Below are positions 12,765 to 24,854 of a stretch of 64,000 nt of DNA, in pieces. A program made the translations under genes and the position numbers. The notes below the pieces were generated by a model. It was not told the DNA's origin. It ran no database searches and saw only the letters and a list, made by a program, of their open reading frames with translations. This stretch comes from Hypericum androsaemum (lineage: Eukaryota; Streptophyta; Magnoliopsida; Malpighiales; Hypericaceae): positions 8,731,827 to 8,795,826 of the forward strand of contig OZ023197.1 in NCBI GenBank assembly GCA_963995505.1, in the 5' to 3' direction. How positions within the stretch are numbered: the first letter of the stretch is position 1; each line of letters begins with the position of its first letter.

Positions 12765-14382
12765 TTATTCTCGGAAGACAAAGAAAGTATCTCCCGGGAA
12801 ATATCAAGCATAGCAGAAGAAAGGGCTTTCAGGCCATGCTTAGGGTCCAAAAGAGTAGTAGTTTTTGCCACCATAACTCTTGAAACCGATTTGGATATTG
12901 AAGAAGCACTACTAGTCTTACCCGCCACCATAGCTTTACCTCGGCATTTTGCCGACTGGGGTAGAGAGTTACCTTTGATCACAGGAGGCTGAGATGAATC
13001 GCCAGCAGTAAATGAAAGATCCGCCACCTGAGAAGAAAGAGTAGACGCAACAGCTAAAAATTTGTCAGAAAAAATCCTAACTCCTTTTTGTTTTTTAGGT
13101 GGAATAGGCTGTAGGGCTTAAAGGCTACGAGGAAGCTTCCTCTTCTGCAAAAGTTCAGGGGTCTTTTTGGTGGGGGTAAGGGTTGGGTTTGTAGGAAGGG
13201 CAGAAACTTTGCCAGGTAACAGTCCTGATTTGTTTAGCCCATAAAACCGCCTAGGCTTTACCGAACCAGATTGAGAGTGTACTTGTGTAGTTCCAAGAGA
13301 ACTAGAAGAGAACGAGTGGCTGGGGACAAAAGCAGAGGAGAGAGAGCATTCTTAACAATTACCCTTTTGCCCCTATCCACCGAAGGTAAAATATCAGGAA
13401 ATCTACGGAGGATACTTCTGTAATTCTCTGAAAGCCCCCCATCAACAGCCGGGGAGGCCACCGGATCAACCACCGGAGTAGCAAGAACCAACTGGAGAGG
13501 GCCCGATGAAGACTCCGGGGGTCTGCGGGAAACATGGGTACCATGGGACGCACCTGGCTCTCTGCCTTGCGAAGAGGGCGAAGGCCGGGAGGACATCGTC
13601 GAAGAGATTTGACGGGGAGACTCAGCATGTAGCCACTCACCAAAAGGTAGGTCCTCCGCCACAAAGTTCTGAAATAGCTCCGCCAGCACTCCATCAATAG
13701 TGCAAGATTTAGACGAATGTCCAAGTATACCACAAAAGAAGCAGAAGACTGGTAGTCTTTCATACTTGAAGGTAACTGGCCAGGGCTCCAAGCCAGGCCT
13801 CAGGATTCGATACCCCGTTGGAAGAGGGAGATCGACGGCCACCTTGACCTTGAGCTTAAGCGCAGCGCCCAAACCAAGTCGGGCAAGCTCATTTTCATCA
13901 ACAACAACCACTCCTTTAAAATAGCGACTCACAGTCGCCACCACACTGCGATTAATTCAGTTTCTGGGGAGTCCATGCACCTGGACATTAAAAACCGTTG
14001 TAGAAAAATCAATCGCCTTCCACAGAATCTCCGGATCCCACTCTTTAAGAATAAGGTGATTATTCGCCACGGACCAGGGCGTATTGTTGAAAGCCCGATT
14101 CCGATCCACCGACCTCTTAAACGTGAAGGAGAAGAGGTTGGGTTGGAGCTCTCCAACCGCCAAATCAGACGAGGCCATCACCCACGACTTGACAATGCAA
14201 GCCTTCACCGATGGGGGGTGAAAAGGACTTAAAGAAACCAACTTTCCCACCAGAACTAACTCTGTATCCCGGGAATCAGAGTCTAAGTCTGGTTCCGGGT
14301 TCTCGATTGGGCCATGTTTCAAAAGCAATGTCTCCCTAAGAAGCTCCGCCAGAAGTACACTCTGGTCTAGCCCAGAATCCAT
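12761..14382 (-). pseudogene. LINE ORF1 relic (nucleic-acid-binding protein with CCHC zinc knuckle)
   Basis: ORF1 of plant L1 elements binds the element RNA. The N-terminal part (14382-13957) resembles the DUF4283 region, with an ILKEWDPE-like segment common in these proteins. One in-frame stop then interrupts it and the same frame continues at 13944-13258. That part holds the zinc knuckle CFFCGILGHSSKSC (C-x2-C-x4-H-x4-C, about 13695-13737). The C-terminal end (13027-12761) is in another frame, so at least one frameshift is present. It lies directly upstream of ORF2 with almost no spacing, as is normal for the family. Confidence 0.85.
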
Positions 14383-14689
14383 GTCGGATTTAAGAGCTAA
14401 ACACCACCAGGAATAGTTACCAAAAAAAAATAGCGAGAGGGTTGGAAAAAAGGGGGAAAGAAAGAGGAAACCAGATTTGGATGAGGATGGGAATTAAAAG
14501 CCAGGGATGAAACGGGAAGGTGGGTAGGGGAGGGAAGGTGGGTAGGGGAGGGAAGAATTAAAGATTGGAGGTCAGAGAAGGTGGGTAGGGGAGGGGTTGG
14601 ATGGGGGTGCTCCTAAAGAGAAAGGAGAGGGGTATGGGCTCTATTCTATGTTGGGCATCGGCACATGTTTTGTTGGGGAGGAAGGAGAT

Positions 14690-15049
14690 AGAGAGTGCAA
14701 AAAATGATCTAGGTCAATTTTTTTTCAATTTTGGTTCTAGGTCGAATTTTTTTTTGGATTTTGGTCCCAGGTCGAAAAGATTTTTTCGATAATGAAAGTT
14801 GAAATTTTTTGATATTGTTCCCAATTCGAAAATTTTTTTTGATCTAGGGTCTCTAGGTTGAAATTTTTTTTCAATCTTGAAAAGGGACACCACTCGGAAT
14901 ATTTTCAATAATAATACCATTTTGGTAATAAATTAGTATTATAGCACTATATTGGTAAAAAATCCAAATTTTGTGCAACTTTTTAACGACTCTTTCTTTC
15001 TCGTGGAATGCCAATTTTTAAATTTATTTCAAAATACTTGATCAAGTGA
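14690..15049. repeat. Degenerate T-rich repeats around a 'ggtcgaattttt' motif
   Basis: Between 14700 and 14900 a loosely repeated unit of about 30-50 bp (tctaggtcgaatttttttt and variants) recurs four to five times. No coding content is seen. The stretch continues the GA/T-rich sequence into which the LINE inserted. Confidence 0.5.
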
Positions 15050-15981
15050 TTAAAAATTAGATAAATTACTCTCATTTCTCTTGATTTGATCATCCTACTT
15101 TTCACATTCCTCAATTTTTGAAAATGATTTTTTGGTCCCTGTATTTGATTTTATTATACTATCAGATCTCTCGCTAATGTCATCAGTCATTTTTCATGAA
15201 AATGACGTATATGCCCTTACAAAAAAATTAAAAAATTACCAACTTTGACAAACGCCAAAGAAGCGATGGGATGCTGCTGTTTGAACTCCTGAAGCTCGGT
15301 GGTCCTCTCGGTGGTCGACCCACCACCGCAAACAACATGACAAGAGGAATTCGGCGAGTGGAATCAGGTGACACAACGGTGCCTTCTCGCCTTACTCGAA
15401 CGTGAAGCCGCAGGGAAAGGACATTCGGTTCACTTCTTCTATCACTGTTGTCCCTAGGGTCTGTGAAAGCTTACCTTGGCCCACCATCGCATGTGAAGGT
15501 ACCCGGCTAGCCCAAGTTCGTTGATCTTCCAGAATTGTATCTTCGGCATCTCCAAGCTCCAATTCTTTTGGATTCTCAATTCTAGGGTTCCCTTGTAGTG
15601 ATGGGGAGAAGACACCATATCAGAAAGGAGAGAAAGATGGATGTGGTTTTGGATCTGGGACTTCTGCTCGTTGAAGATTGTTTCTAATTTTTGATGTTTG
15701 GGCCACTAGGAGCAAATCAGTATTCACCACAGTTTCTTTTGTCAAAGAAGATGACCAGAGTTTGCTAGAGAAGTTTACCGGAGTTTAGGTTTGGCCGGCC
15801 AAGGGTATAAACGTTACTTTAGATATAAAATAATAATAAAATAGCTGATGATGTCAGCAAGGGATTCGAGAGCATAATAAAACCGAATACAAGGGACGGG
15901 AAAATTATTTTTGGAAATTGAGGGATGCAAAAGATAAGATGACCAAATTCTAGGTCTAAGAATAATTTATCCTTTAAAATT
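15050..15981. mobile_element. MULE-type TIR element (914 bp) with imperfect 9-bp TSD
   Basis: The left end (15059 to about 15205) and the reverse complement of the right end (about 15825-15972) align over roughly 145 bp. Shared blocks include gataaatta, cctcaattt, ggtccctgtatttg and gattttattat. The flanking 9-mers ttaaaaatt (15050-15058) and tttaaaatt (15973-15981) differ at one position, consistent with a 9-bp Mutator-type duplication. The core (15250-15800) is GC-richer, gene-like in composition, but without a usable ORF. The ends are related to those of the element at 51402-52284. Confidence 0.85.
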
Positions 15982-17153
15982 CTGTTGTTTGTTGACACTC
16001 CATTATTTAAAAGATAGGCAAAAATATCGTTAAATATTACTAAATTAAATAATTTACAAAAAATTAGGAAAATATATAAAATATTCTTAGGAAATTATTA
16101 TGAGAGAGGAGGAGTTTTTTAAATATGTTTTTCTGATTTATTTTTCTAAAATATGTTTTTTTTGTAAATTAGAGTGAGACATTTTTTAAATAGGGAAAAG
16201 TTTAGTTTTAATACTTTTCATTTTGTATTTTTTCGATGAGATCATGAGGTCTGTAAATGACTTTTTAAGTCCTGTTGTTCACACTTTTTTTGCGTAAGAG
16301 GCTAGGGAAGAGTCGGGGCCAAAGAATGACTTCAATCCTAGAAAAAGCTTTCGCTGCTGAGTTAGCACGCCATGACATAAATTTTTGTCCGATTGGTATG
16401 CTTAGTTGGCACGAAATAAAATATCTATTTCAATCAATTTTTTTATAGTTTTTCAAAAAACTTCTCTAACCCAAACCTAACCCATCTCCTTTGACCCCAA
16501 CCCAACTCAATCCAACCCAATCCAACCTAACCTAACACATTTTCTTCGACTCCCAACCCAACCATCTTCTTCAACCTTCAAACCTAGTAATAGAAAAACT
16601 AAATCAGCTGTAAAATTCGGTTCTTTTCAACGAGTAAATACATTGTGTCGTCTTCTTAGTAAAATGGGTGTAATTTGTTGTTCTTTTCAACGAGTAAATT
16701 TACATGTTCACTTTTTTAAAAGGTTAACTGTATTATACCCCCAAAAAAATACACGAAGAGGTCGATCGAGCACAAATCCCCAGCAATGGTTACATAATTA
16801 CATCAAAGAGCATTTGACCTAGTAATATAGACATAGTATAATTTGATGAAAATTCAAGGTTCAAATTCTGACATTGTAATTATTGATGTAAATTTATCTT
16901 AAAATTTTTTTTTTACATAATTAGCTACTAGCCACATTATGACCATGTCACCTATATGTTACCCATAGGTAACATCCTCGTGCGCCAAAAAAAACTCAGA
17001 TTCTTTGCTCTCTTGTAGAACAAGTACATTGTACATTAAGATCCAATTCTGACTGTAATCTCCATAATGGATTTAAGAAAATAAGACACTTCTCCGTCCC
17101 TTAGAACATGCATTTTCTGCATTGCCATAATTTTTCATCTATAATTTGCACTC
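15982..17153. other. Intergenic sequence without recognisable genes
   Basis: Mostly AT-rich. It contains a pyrimidine-rich stretch of repeated aaccca/aaccta words (about 16455-16580) and a 19-bp sequence ttcttttcaacgagtaaat duplicated about 60 bp apart (near 16620 and 16680). I see nothing else. Confidence 0.5.
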
Positions 17154-19036
17154 TTTTTTAGGGAGAAACGCACATATTTCATATATGTAATTCAAATAGG
17201 GAAGTTGGAGTACAAAAAGGCATCGAAGGTATCAGGAGGTGAATCTGCCCAGTTGCTAGGTAGGAGTCCTAGCCTAGCATGGTTACAAACCCAATCAGCT
17301 AATTGGTTCCGAGAATGACTAATAAGAGCAAGATTACATAGGGGGACATCGGAGAGATAGTGTCGAAGCTGACTAACGAGAGGCACAAGATGCCAATCCA
17401 TCGTGGCGATAGGATTAACAATCAGGAGGTATCCGACCTTGCAGCCAGTTTCAACAATCGTGGAAACATGGGAGAACTCCGATTTGATCAGCTTCAACGT
17501 GCGGTGGATTGCTTCGGGTTCTGCTTCTAGGGCCGAAGGAATCACCAAGGAGAGAGTGTCTGACCTCTGAGGAAGAGGCATGAGTCGTTTCTTGCGAATG
17601 TGGCAACTGCAGCAGGGGAGGCGATGTCCATCAAAGCAGCATCGCAGTTGAACTTCACGAATTCCACGTCAGGTGCGATCCATGGAGCATGACTAGGTGT
17701 CGTGTTGGCATCTGCGTTGCAGGGAACAGTTGTAGCCTGCAAAAATTCACAACAATAATAAGTAACCCGAGTAATAGTGAGAGTTGGATCAGGAACAACA
17801 GACTCAAAAAGGAACTTGTTCCTAGTAAGCCGAATGCCCCAACATAGATACATGGAAAGAGATAACAAGCTAAGAGCATCAGGAGAATTCTGAGCAGCAG
17901 CACAAAAGTTGAAATGCTGCAAAGAGTCCTATCTAAAGCCGAAAAGGCTGCCCAACCACGTGGCCCTAGTGTGAGTGAGAGCATTGAAAAGGGAGATGGA
18001 TAATGGATTCAGATGCGAAAAAGCAAGGGTTGCATAAAGAAGAGTTGGAAAGGTGTCTTCTCTGAAGGTACACGGTTGTGGGAAGGTTATTCCTGATGAA
18101 GCACCACATGAAGTGCTTGACCTTGAGTTGAACCCGAGCCTTCCAAATCTTTGACCAGATTCCTGGGTCAAAAGGGGAGAAACTAGAGTCAGTATGGATA
18201 TTAAGCATGTCATTTGGCAATCGAGACTTCAAAAATTGATAACCCTTCTTCACGGAGTAACATCCATCCTTGGAGAAGTGCCAGATAACTTTGTTCGGGA
18301 TCCCAAGTCTGCATAGATTAATTTTAGAAATGGCCAACTGTTGCTTGGGGGAGAACAAGTTTCGCAAGATGTCAAAATCCCAAGCACCCATAGAAGGGCA
18401 GACGAGGTCCGCAACAGAATGCATCCTACAACCAGAAGGTGTAGTAGAAATGGTCCTGCGAGAAGGTAGCGTGGGAACCCATGGGCCAGTCCACAAGTTA
18501 GTACTCAAACCATTGCCAACTCGATGAAACAAACCATCAAAAAGAGTTTTCATTCCCTCAATTAAGCTGCACCAAATCCAAGAGGGATGAGAACCTCTGG
18601 CAGCATTAAGAAAATCAGTAAAGGGGAAATAGAGACCCTTCAAAATCTTGAAACCCTGACCACCAAAACTTGGTGATCAAGCTGTTCAGTTTAGCACAAA
18701 AGGTAGAGGGGAAGAGCAAAACCTGCATAATATAGCATGGGATGGAAGAAAGCACAAATTTAATTTAGATATCCCTACCAGCCATAAAGAGCAACTTTTG
18801 TTTCCAGGACAAGGTCTTCTACCAAAGTCTGTCGAAAATGAAGCCAAAGGCATCCTTCTTTGATCTCTCCCAGAAAAAGGGGAGACCGAGATACTTATCG
18901 CATGTTGGGACATACCAAAAATCTGAGAGATGGTATCTATGTTAGAAAGAGTTTCCATATTACAGAAGTAAATACTCAATTTGTTGAAATTAATCTTCAT
19001 CCCAGAAGCCTTTACAAAATTAAGCAAGATGTTTTT

Positions 19037-19381
19037 TGTTAGGGCAGCGGAAGCGTAAACACGGATGTGTAGAATACCCATAACAAATAGTACGAGAGAT
19101 AGGAAGAATCGAGGACACACGATATTACGTGGTTCGGTCGAATGACCTACTCCACGGGGCCGAGACGATCATCACTATATTATGTAGATATACATGGTAC
19201 ATAAGCTATAGGCGAGGCTGTGCCTCAAGCCTAAATCTCTGCCTATACTACCATGGCCAATTAAGCCAAGAACAAAGAACTCATAACCCCTAGCCCTCTA
19301 TATATAGAGGTCAAGCATAATATGCTTTACATTAGGAAATAGAGTTCTATTCTATTTAGGAATATGGGACAAATCCTAACA
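19037..19381 (-). repeat. 3' LTR of the nested element (left copy)
   Basis: 345 bp with TG...CA ends. It contains a TATA-like run ctatatatagag in the middle-right part, as does its partner. It differs from the right copy by scattered substitutions such as gaataccc versus gaacaccc. Confidence 0.92.
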
Positions 19382-20829
19382 ATCTCCACCTTGGACCAAA
19401 TTCTAAAAAATAATCGTCTTCTCCAGCTTCAAGCTCATCTTCCACATCAGACCATCTTCACTGTGTGTCTCTTCTTGTAAGTTCAATCATCCGCCTCAAT
19501 CTTAAAAACTCCACCTCGAATGGAATCTTCCACAAGTATCTCAACAACATAAACTCACCTCGGGTCTTCCACTCTGAAGAACCAATACGACAGGAGAAAA
19601 TCACCATGCGCGCAACACGAGAGTTTTTCACATTGGAGAAAACCACTCCAACGCCCACAACAATGCCTAAATCTCATAGGCCAGCTTCAATCCCAGAAGC
19701 TCCAGCATAACCAATACTCATCCCAGTATGGTGTACTCTCACGGGGCACTCTCAAAATATTTCTCTACCGACATAGCAGACTCCACCTCCACGAGAAACC
19801 TCCACCTTCATGTGGACACCGACTGTTGGGGTTACATCGCCGAGCGAACACCAATCTCAGTCCAAAGAAGAGATGAGGACACCAGCTACAGGCCTTTACA
19901 TAACCTTCGCGTGAACACCTTCTGGACATCAATCTTGGAATTCTCCACCAGCTACAGGACTTTACATCACCTTCACATGAATACCTTCTGGACACCAAGC
20001 TTGCTGTTGCTATTACACCTCACTCCTCCATCCTCGTGGGCAACCAGGAGATACACTGCATAACCTGTGAGTCAAAACAAAACCGATACTTGTACCAAAT
20101 CTTCGCCTTCATCGTCAATGAGTAATTGGTCCAAACAATGTTCAAAGTCTTCATACGATCCACCTCTTGGTCCAACATGATACGACCACTCCATGATCGA
20201 TCAACCATGAACCCAAATTAGACCCGATCAATTCCATGGAAACAAGGGAGTCTTCCGGAGAAAGAAGTCGCCTCAAGCTCCTCTAACTTTCTCACACCAC
20301 TCTCGACTACACATATAATACCACATACATGTATAGGAGATACCATTGGACCCGAGCTCAAAGTCCAATAAGATTTGGGTCAAACACCTAACAAGTCTCC
20401 ACCTTGAACCAAATCACATGACCGATCTTCAACCGTGAATCTCCATGACCTGAACCAATCTTCAATTCAATAGGACCTTAATCTGACCCTTCCTTGGTGG
20501 TCAAATTCTTCAACTCGGACAAACAAAACAACATGCCCATCAACCCAGCTCAAACTTTATGATCCAAACCAAGACCCCAGATTTTCTCCTCAAAATTGGT
20601 CTAATCTTTAAGGATCACCAATAATCTCGCCCAAAAAATAAGTCTGGTCAACTTCCAAACCATGACTAATCACATCCACCTAGCCTCCATAACCGAATAT
20701 GGTCAGCCTCAAAACTGGTCAAAACATAACCAACCAGTCCAAAAAATCATCTTCTGATCGGACCAGAAAACCAAACCGGTCAGTCAACTTGTTGACCCAA
20801 AATTCCCAATCAAAGCTCCAAATTAGGGT

Positions 20830-21330
20830 TTTGCACCTCCATGGCACCAAGGCTAACGGCTGAACCACCACGGGGCGGCGAGGCCAGGAACTCGGCTAGG
20901 TCGGCGTGAGCTGGCGAGCGCCGGCGGGGGCAAACTCGGGCACGGTACGGCGGAAGGCGAGTCACAGGTCATTCTTTCTCTCTCCCCGTAACTCTCTCTC
21001 TCCTCGGGCTCTCTTCTCTTTCGACGACGGGCGATGGCCGAGACTGCTCCTTCTCTCGGAGCGACGGTGATGGAGCGGCTCTCTTCGCTCTACGGCGTCG
21101 GGTTTTCCTCCTCCGGCGATCGGGTGAGGCGCAGAGGCTCCTCTCTCTTCCTCCTCGGCGCTTCACCCTCTTCTCTCTACGACGGGTTTCTGCCTCTCTC
21201 TCTCGAGGCGACGGCGCGGTTGTTGGCAACTCCGACTGCAAACTTCAGACGGCTGCGCACGGCAGCTCTCCTCTGGAGCACGTCTCTCTGGTGATACGGC
21301 GGTAGCTTCTCCGGGGCAGGCGAGCGGTGG
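20830..21330. other. GC-rich gene-like segment inside the non-autonomous LTR element
   Basis: This part of the interior is far more GC-rich than its surroundings and has short open frames on both strands rich in Ser, Arg and Leu. CT-rich stretches look like a plant 5' leader. It may be a captured host-gene fragment. I recognise no domain, and no open frame exceeds about 90 codons. Confidence 0.35.
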
Positions 21331-21555
21331 TAAGACTCAAGGGTAACAAAACCTATTCACCAACTTTCCAAAAATCCCCAAACTACCCCTGCTCAATTCA
21401 GCTCTTTGGCAAATTCTGAATCTGCCCCACAACGTTTCCTGGAATTTCGAGTCTGCCCTTCTGTCTCAATTCTGAATTTTTCACCAAGTTCAAAAGAGAC
21501 CTTGCACCAATTTTTTTTTTTTACCCAGATACACACCAAAGCTCTGATACCAATT

Positions 21556-21900
21556 TGTTAGGGCAGCGGAAGCGTAAACACGGATGTGTAGAACACCCAT
21601 AACAAATAGTACGAGAGATAGGAAGAATCGAGGACACACGATATTACGTGGTTCGGTCGAATGACCTACTCCACGGGGCCGAGACGATCATCACTATATT
21701 ATGTAGATATACATGGTACATAAGCCATAGGCGAGGCTATGCCTCAAGCCTAAATCTCTGCTTATACTACCATGGCCAATTAAGCCAAGACCAAAGAACT
21801 CCTAACCCCTAGCCCTCTATATATAGAGGTCAAGCTTAATATGCTTTACATTAGGAAATAGAGTTCTATTCTATTTAGGAATATGAGACAAATCCTAACA
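21556..21900 (-). repeat. 5' LTR of the nested element (right copy)
   Basis: 345 bp, same ends as the left copy. It lies directly beside the PBS (21541-21552), which makes it the 5' LTR of a minus-strand element. Confidence 0.92.
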
Positions 21901-23754
21901 TTTTTTATGGCAGTGGTTTTTGAGATACTAACACGCCCGAAGAGCAAAGTGTCGTCCGCAAAAAAGATGCAGATAAGAGGGGGGTTGTAACTACTCAAGG
22001 GGTAGCCCTAGATATGATCTGCAGACCTAGCATCATGAATATAATGTGCCAAAGCATTAGAGATGAAAGGAAGAGAAAAGGAGAAAAAGGGTCCCTTTTT
22101 CTAATACCCCTCGAAGGTGAGAACCAAGGAAGAGTCCTTTCATTAAAAAGGATGCTATAAGTGGTAGAAGTGATATAACTCATGATACATGTAATGAATT
22201 TTCTAGGGATACCAATTTTCAAAGGACATAATTCAAAAAAGACCAATTAATTAAGTCAAAAGCCTTTTTCAAGTCAAGTTCAATGCCCATGTGTTTAGAT
22301 TTTTTCCTACCTGCTGACCTAAGAAAGTGGAAGGTTTCATGGGCAAAGATGATATTATCATGAATGGACTAATTTTTTACAAAGGCCCCCTGGTATTAAA
22401 AAATAAGAGTATCCATCCATCCAGGGACGCAGTCTATTGGCAAGAACTTTATTGTAAATCTTGTAGGCGAAATTGTAGAGCCCAATGAGTCTGTAATCAT
22501 GCAGGTCCGTAGGATTAATACTCTTGGGAATTAGAGTTATAGAAGTTCTGTAAAGCTCCTAGGAGACAAACTCGTTTTCAAACAAAATTTTGACAAGGGA
22601 AATAGGAAACAAGGTTCCAATACTTTTGGTAAAATAAGCCCGGGAAAGCATCGGGGCCAGGGGCCCTAGATCCCCCATTTCAAACACAACAGTTTTAATT
22701 TCAAGATCAGAAATAAAAGGATGAGATGGTCAGACATCTCAGAAATGACAAGCGCATGGATGCATTGAATGACAGAATCAGGATTGAAATCGGAAGGTTG
22801 CGCAAATAAGGTATGAAAATGGGATTGCACAAGACTGACCAGAACAGAATCTTCATCAACCCAATCATCCGAAGGCAGTTAAGTTTAACAATTTGGTTTA
22901 CCTGACTCCGCCGAGTCACTGTAGTGTGAAAAAAGGATGTATTTTGGTCTCCAAAGTTAAGCCATCTAACCCTGGAACGCTGATGCCAATACATCTCTCC
23001 AAGGGATGCTGTAATCTTCATCAAACCTACAGGTAGACCAAGTATAGGGATTCCCCTTAAAGCAAATATCAAGTAACGTGGCAGAATGGATGACGTCATT
23101 TAATAAGGCTATATATTTACCAACCCAATCGCTCATGAGAATTAGCGACAAGATTCAGATTCCCGATGATCATCCAAGGCTCACTAGGAGGTTTGAAAAT
23201 TTGTCTAAGGTCATACCAGAATAGCTTTTCTTTGAACTTTTTGGTTCCCTGTTGACAAAAGATGTAAACCAAGAGGATGGGATCATCGGGTTAGTACAGT
23301 ACGTATCAATGAAATTTTTAGAGGCAGACAGAATCTCAAATTGCAGTGCGCCATTCCACCGAAGGGCGAGGCCCCCAGAAAGATCCAGAGGATCGAAGTG
23401 AAAGCAAGGCGAGAACTTACAAGAACGTCAGAGTTTTTCGAGTTTTTGTTTAGTTTCAAAGAGAAAGACAACAGTGGAATACCAGTGAATTGTCAGGAAT
23501 CGGCCCAATCCCTAGGCTATGCAATTCATGGGATCTCTCTGTCACCCGGAACAAGGGGAAAAGGTTACCAGTCATCGGAGATGGGAAGGCAGTCGAGGAA
23601 GTAGGGGGATGTGAGGTGGCAGTTTGAGGTGGATGGAGGTGGAATGTGGCTCAGCGACGAGGGTTTGGTTGAGGTCGATGGAGAGGGCTCGAGTAAAGCA
23701 TACGCCTTACACGACTTTACAGTTTTCTTCAAAGAGGAGGGCTGCGGCACCCAC

Positions 23755-24615
23755 TGTTCGGAAAATTACCCATTTCCTGTGGACCCAAGTAACGCAAGTG
23801 AAAATTCATACGAGCAAACTACGAGAAGTACAACGCATAAAACACAAAGAAAGCACAAGGAGGGACACAAAAAATTTAGTTACCCGGTTCGATCCACAAC
23901 GATCTACATCCAGGGGCTTCTAAGCCAGGAGAGATTCCACTATTTTTCCGCTCGAGATTCACTCGCTCTCACAACAATGGATGCCTCGCTCGACTCACTC
24001 TCCTCCTCTTTTCACTGTGGCTATCCACACTCTTGGGAGCTCACTCTCTTGGCAAAGCCCTTGAACTTGGGCTCTACCCACTCTTCGGGCCAACTCTCCT
24101 TCACTCGGAGAGCACTACCTTATTCACTCGGATGGCTAACCCTTCTCTTAGCAAGACCCTTGGACTTGGGCTCTACCAAAACTTCGGACAACCCTCTTTC
24201 ACTCGGAGAGCACCACCTCCTTTACTCGGAGTGGCTAACCCTTCTTGAGTTTGCCCTTCACTTGGAGACAACCCTTCTTCTCGGGTCTTCTTCTCCTCCA
24301 CCTCCTTCACTTGGAGGTCTTCTTCCTCTTCTCCATCTCCTTTACTTGGCGACAACCCTTCTTCTTGGGTTGGGCAACTTAGGGGATATGGCCCACTCTC
24401 TTTTTCTTGGAGAGCTTCTCCTCTTCTCCTCCTCTTTCTTTGCCATTTACAACTCTCCTATCCTTGGAGGGTTGGGCAACCCTTTCTCTAGGAGTTCACC
24501 TCTTCTTCTCCTTCTCCTCCTTCACTTAGAGGAGTAGGCACTTGGCCTCTCCTTCACTTGGAGAGCCTTTCTCCTTCCTCCCTCTACTCTCTTTATCTTT
24601 GGAGAAGTGGGCAAC
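23755..24615 (-). repeat. Left terminal repeat of the decayed Copia-like element
   Basis: Aligns along its length with 26332-27208 with many substitutions and small indels. It ends in similarity at gaagtgggcaac. The following 110 bases to the interior polypurine-like tract (ATGTGGGAGAT on the minus strand, near 24750) have no counterpart in the right copy. Confidence 0.75.
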
Positions 24616-24854
24616 ATTCGAGCCATCCCCGAGGCTCTTCACTCGAGCCACTTGTCTCCTTGTGCTCTTCACTCGAGCCACTCAATAAGGCCTTCACTTG
24701 ACCAATTGAATACTCCACTCGCACTCAGACTCCATACCCAATAATCTCCCACATGGAGACTGACCTCCACACGAATCACCCGTCACTAGGCGATCCTCAT
24801 CTTCACTTGGCAATCTCCCACCCAGAGACTAACCTCTTCATCAATCACCCGTCA

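Larger units (their letters stand above)
8605..14689 (-). mobile_element. Full-length L1-type plant LINE flanked by a 14-15 bp target-site duplication
   Basis: A non-LTR retrotransposon lies on the minus strand. Its 3' end is a short A-tail (T run at 8619-8628 on the plus strand) and its 5' end lies at 14674. The target-site duplication ggggaggaaggaga(t) is seen at 8605-8619 and 14675-14689. Inside are an ORF1 relic (DUF4283-like region plus zinc knuckle) and an ORF2 relic (endonuclease, reverse transcriptase, zf-RVT region, RNase H). About 6.05 kb separates the two duplications, the length expected of a complete plant L1. In-frame stops and frameshifts in both ORFs show that it is dead. Confidence 0.93.
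19037..21900 (-). mobile_element. Non-autonomous LTR retrotransposon (345-bp LTRs) inserted in the LINE
   Basis: Two direct repeats of equal length (19037-19381 and 21556-21900) begin TGTTAGGG and end CCTAACA. Next to the right one, read on the minus strand, lies TGGTATCAGAGC (21552-21541), the classic primer-binding site for initiator tRNA-Met. The element is therefore in minus orientation, with the right LTR as 5' LTR. A purine tract AAGGTGGAGAT abuts the left LTR. The flanks are TTTTT on both sides (19032-19036 and 21901-21905). The 2.2-kb interior holds no gag or pol similarity that I can recognise, so the element must have moved in trans. I count about eight to ten differences between the LTRs. 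Confidence 0.92.
17154..23754 (-). mobile_element. Second, decayed L1-type LINE split by a nested LTR element
   Basis: Homologous domain by domain to the LINE at 8619-14674, also on the minus strand. The 3' part is 17154-19036: a short A-tail as T6 at 17154-17159, RNase H with FNCDAAL near 17645, a zf-RVT region and the end of RT. The 5' part is 21901-23754: RT with GIRKRDPFSPF near 22110, the SRVRWLNFGDQNTSFFH segment near 22960, and endonuclease from about 23527. The two halves join perfectly if 19037-21900 is removed. The whole is full of frameshifts and stops. It lacks most of ORF1, because it ends abruptly at 23754 where the next element begins. Confidence 0.85.

Noticed and set aside
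16455..16580. Telomere-like CCTAACC words
   Set aside because: The words do not form a regular plant telomeric CCCTAAA array; it is a pyrimidine-rich low-complexity stretch.
20969..21294. Two overlapping 86-90 codon frames in a GC-rich block
   Set aside because: Low-complexity Ser/Arg/Leu composition, no domain, located inside a non-autonomous LTR element; kept only as a possible captured fragment.
23611..24537. 308-codon plus-strand frame
   Set aside because: It covers the small sub-repeats of a terminal repeat (Leu/Ser-rich translation of ttcactcggag words) and begins in LINE ORF1 sequence of the opposite strand.
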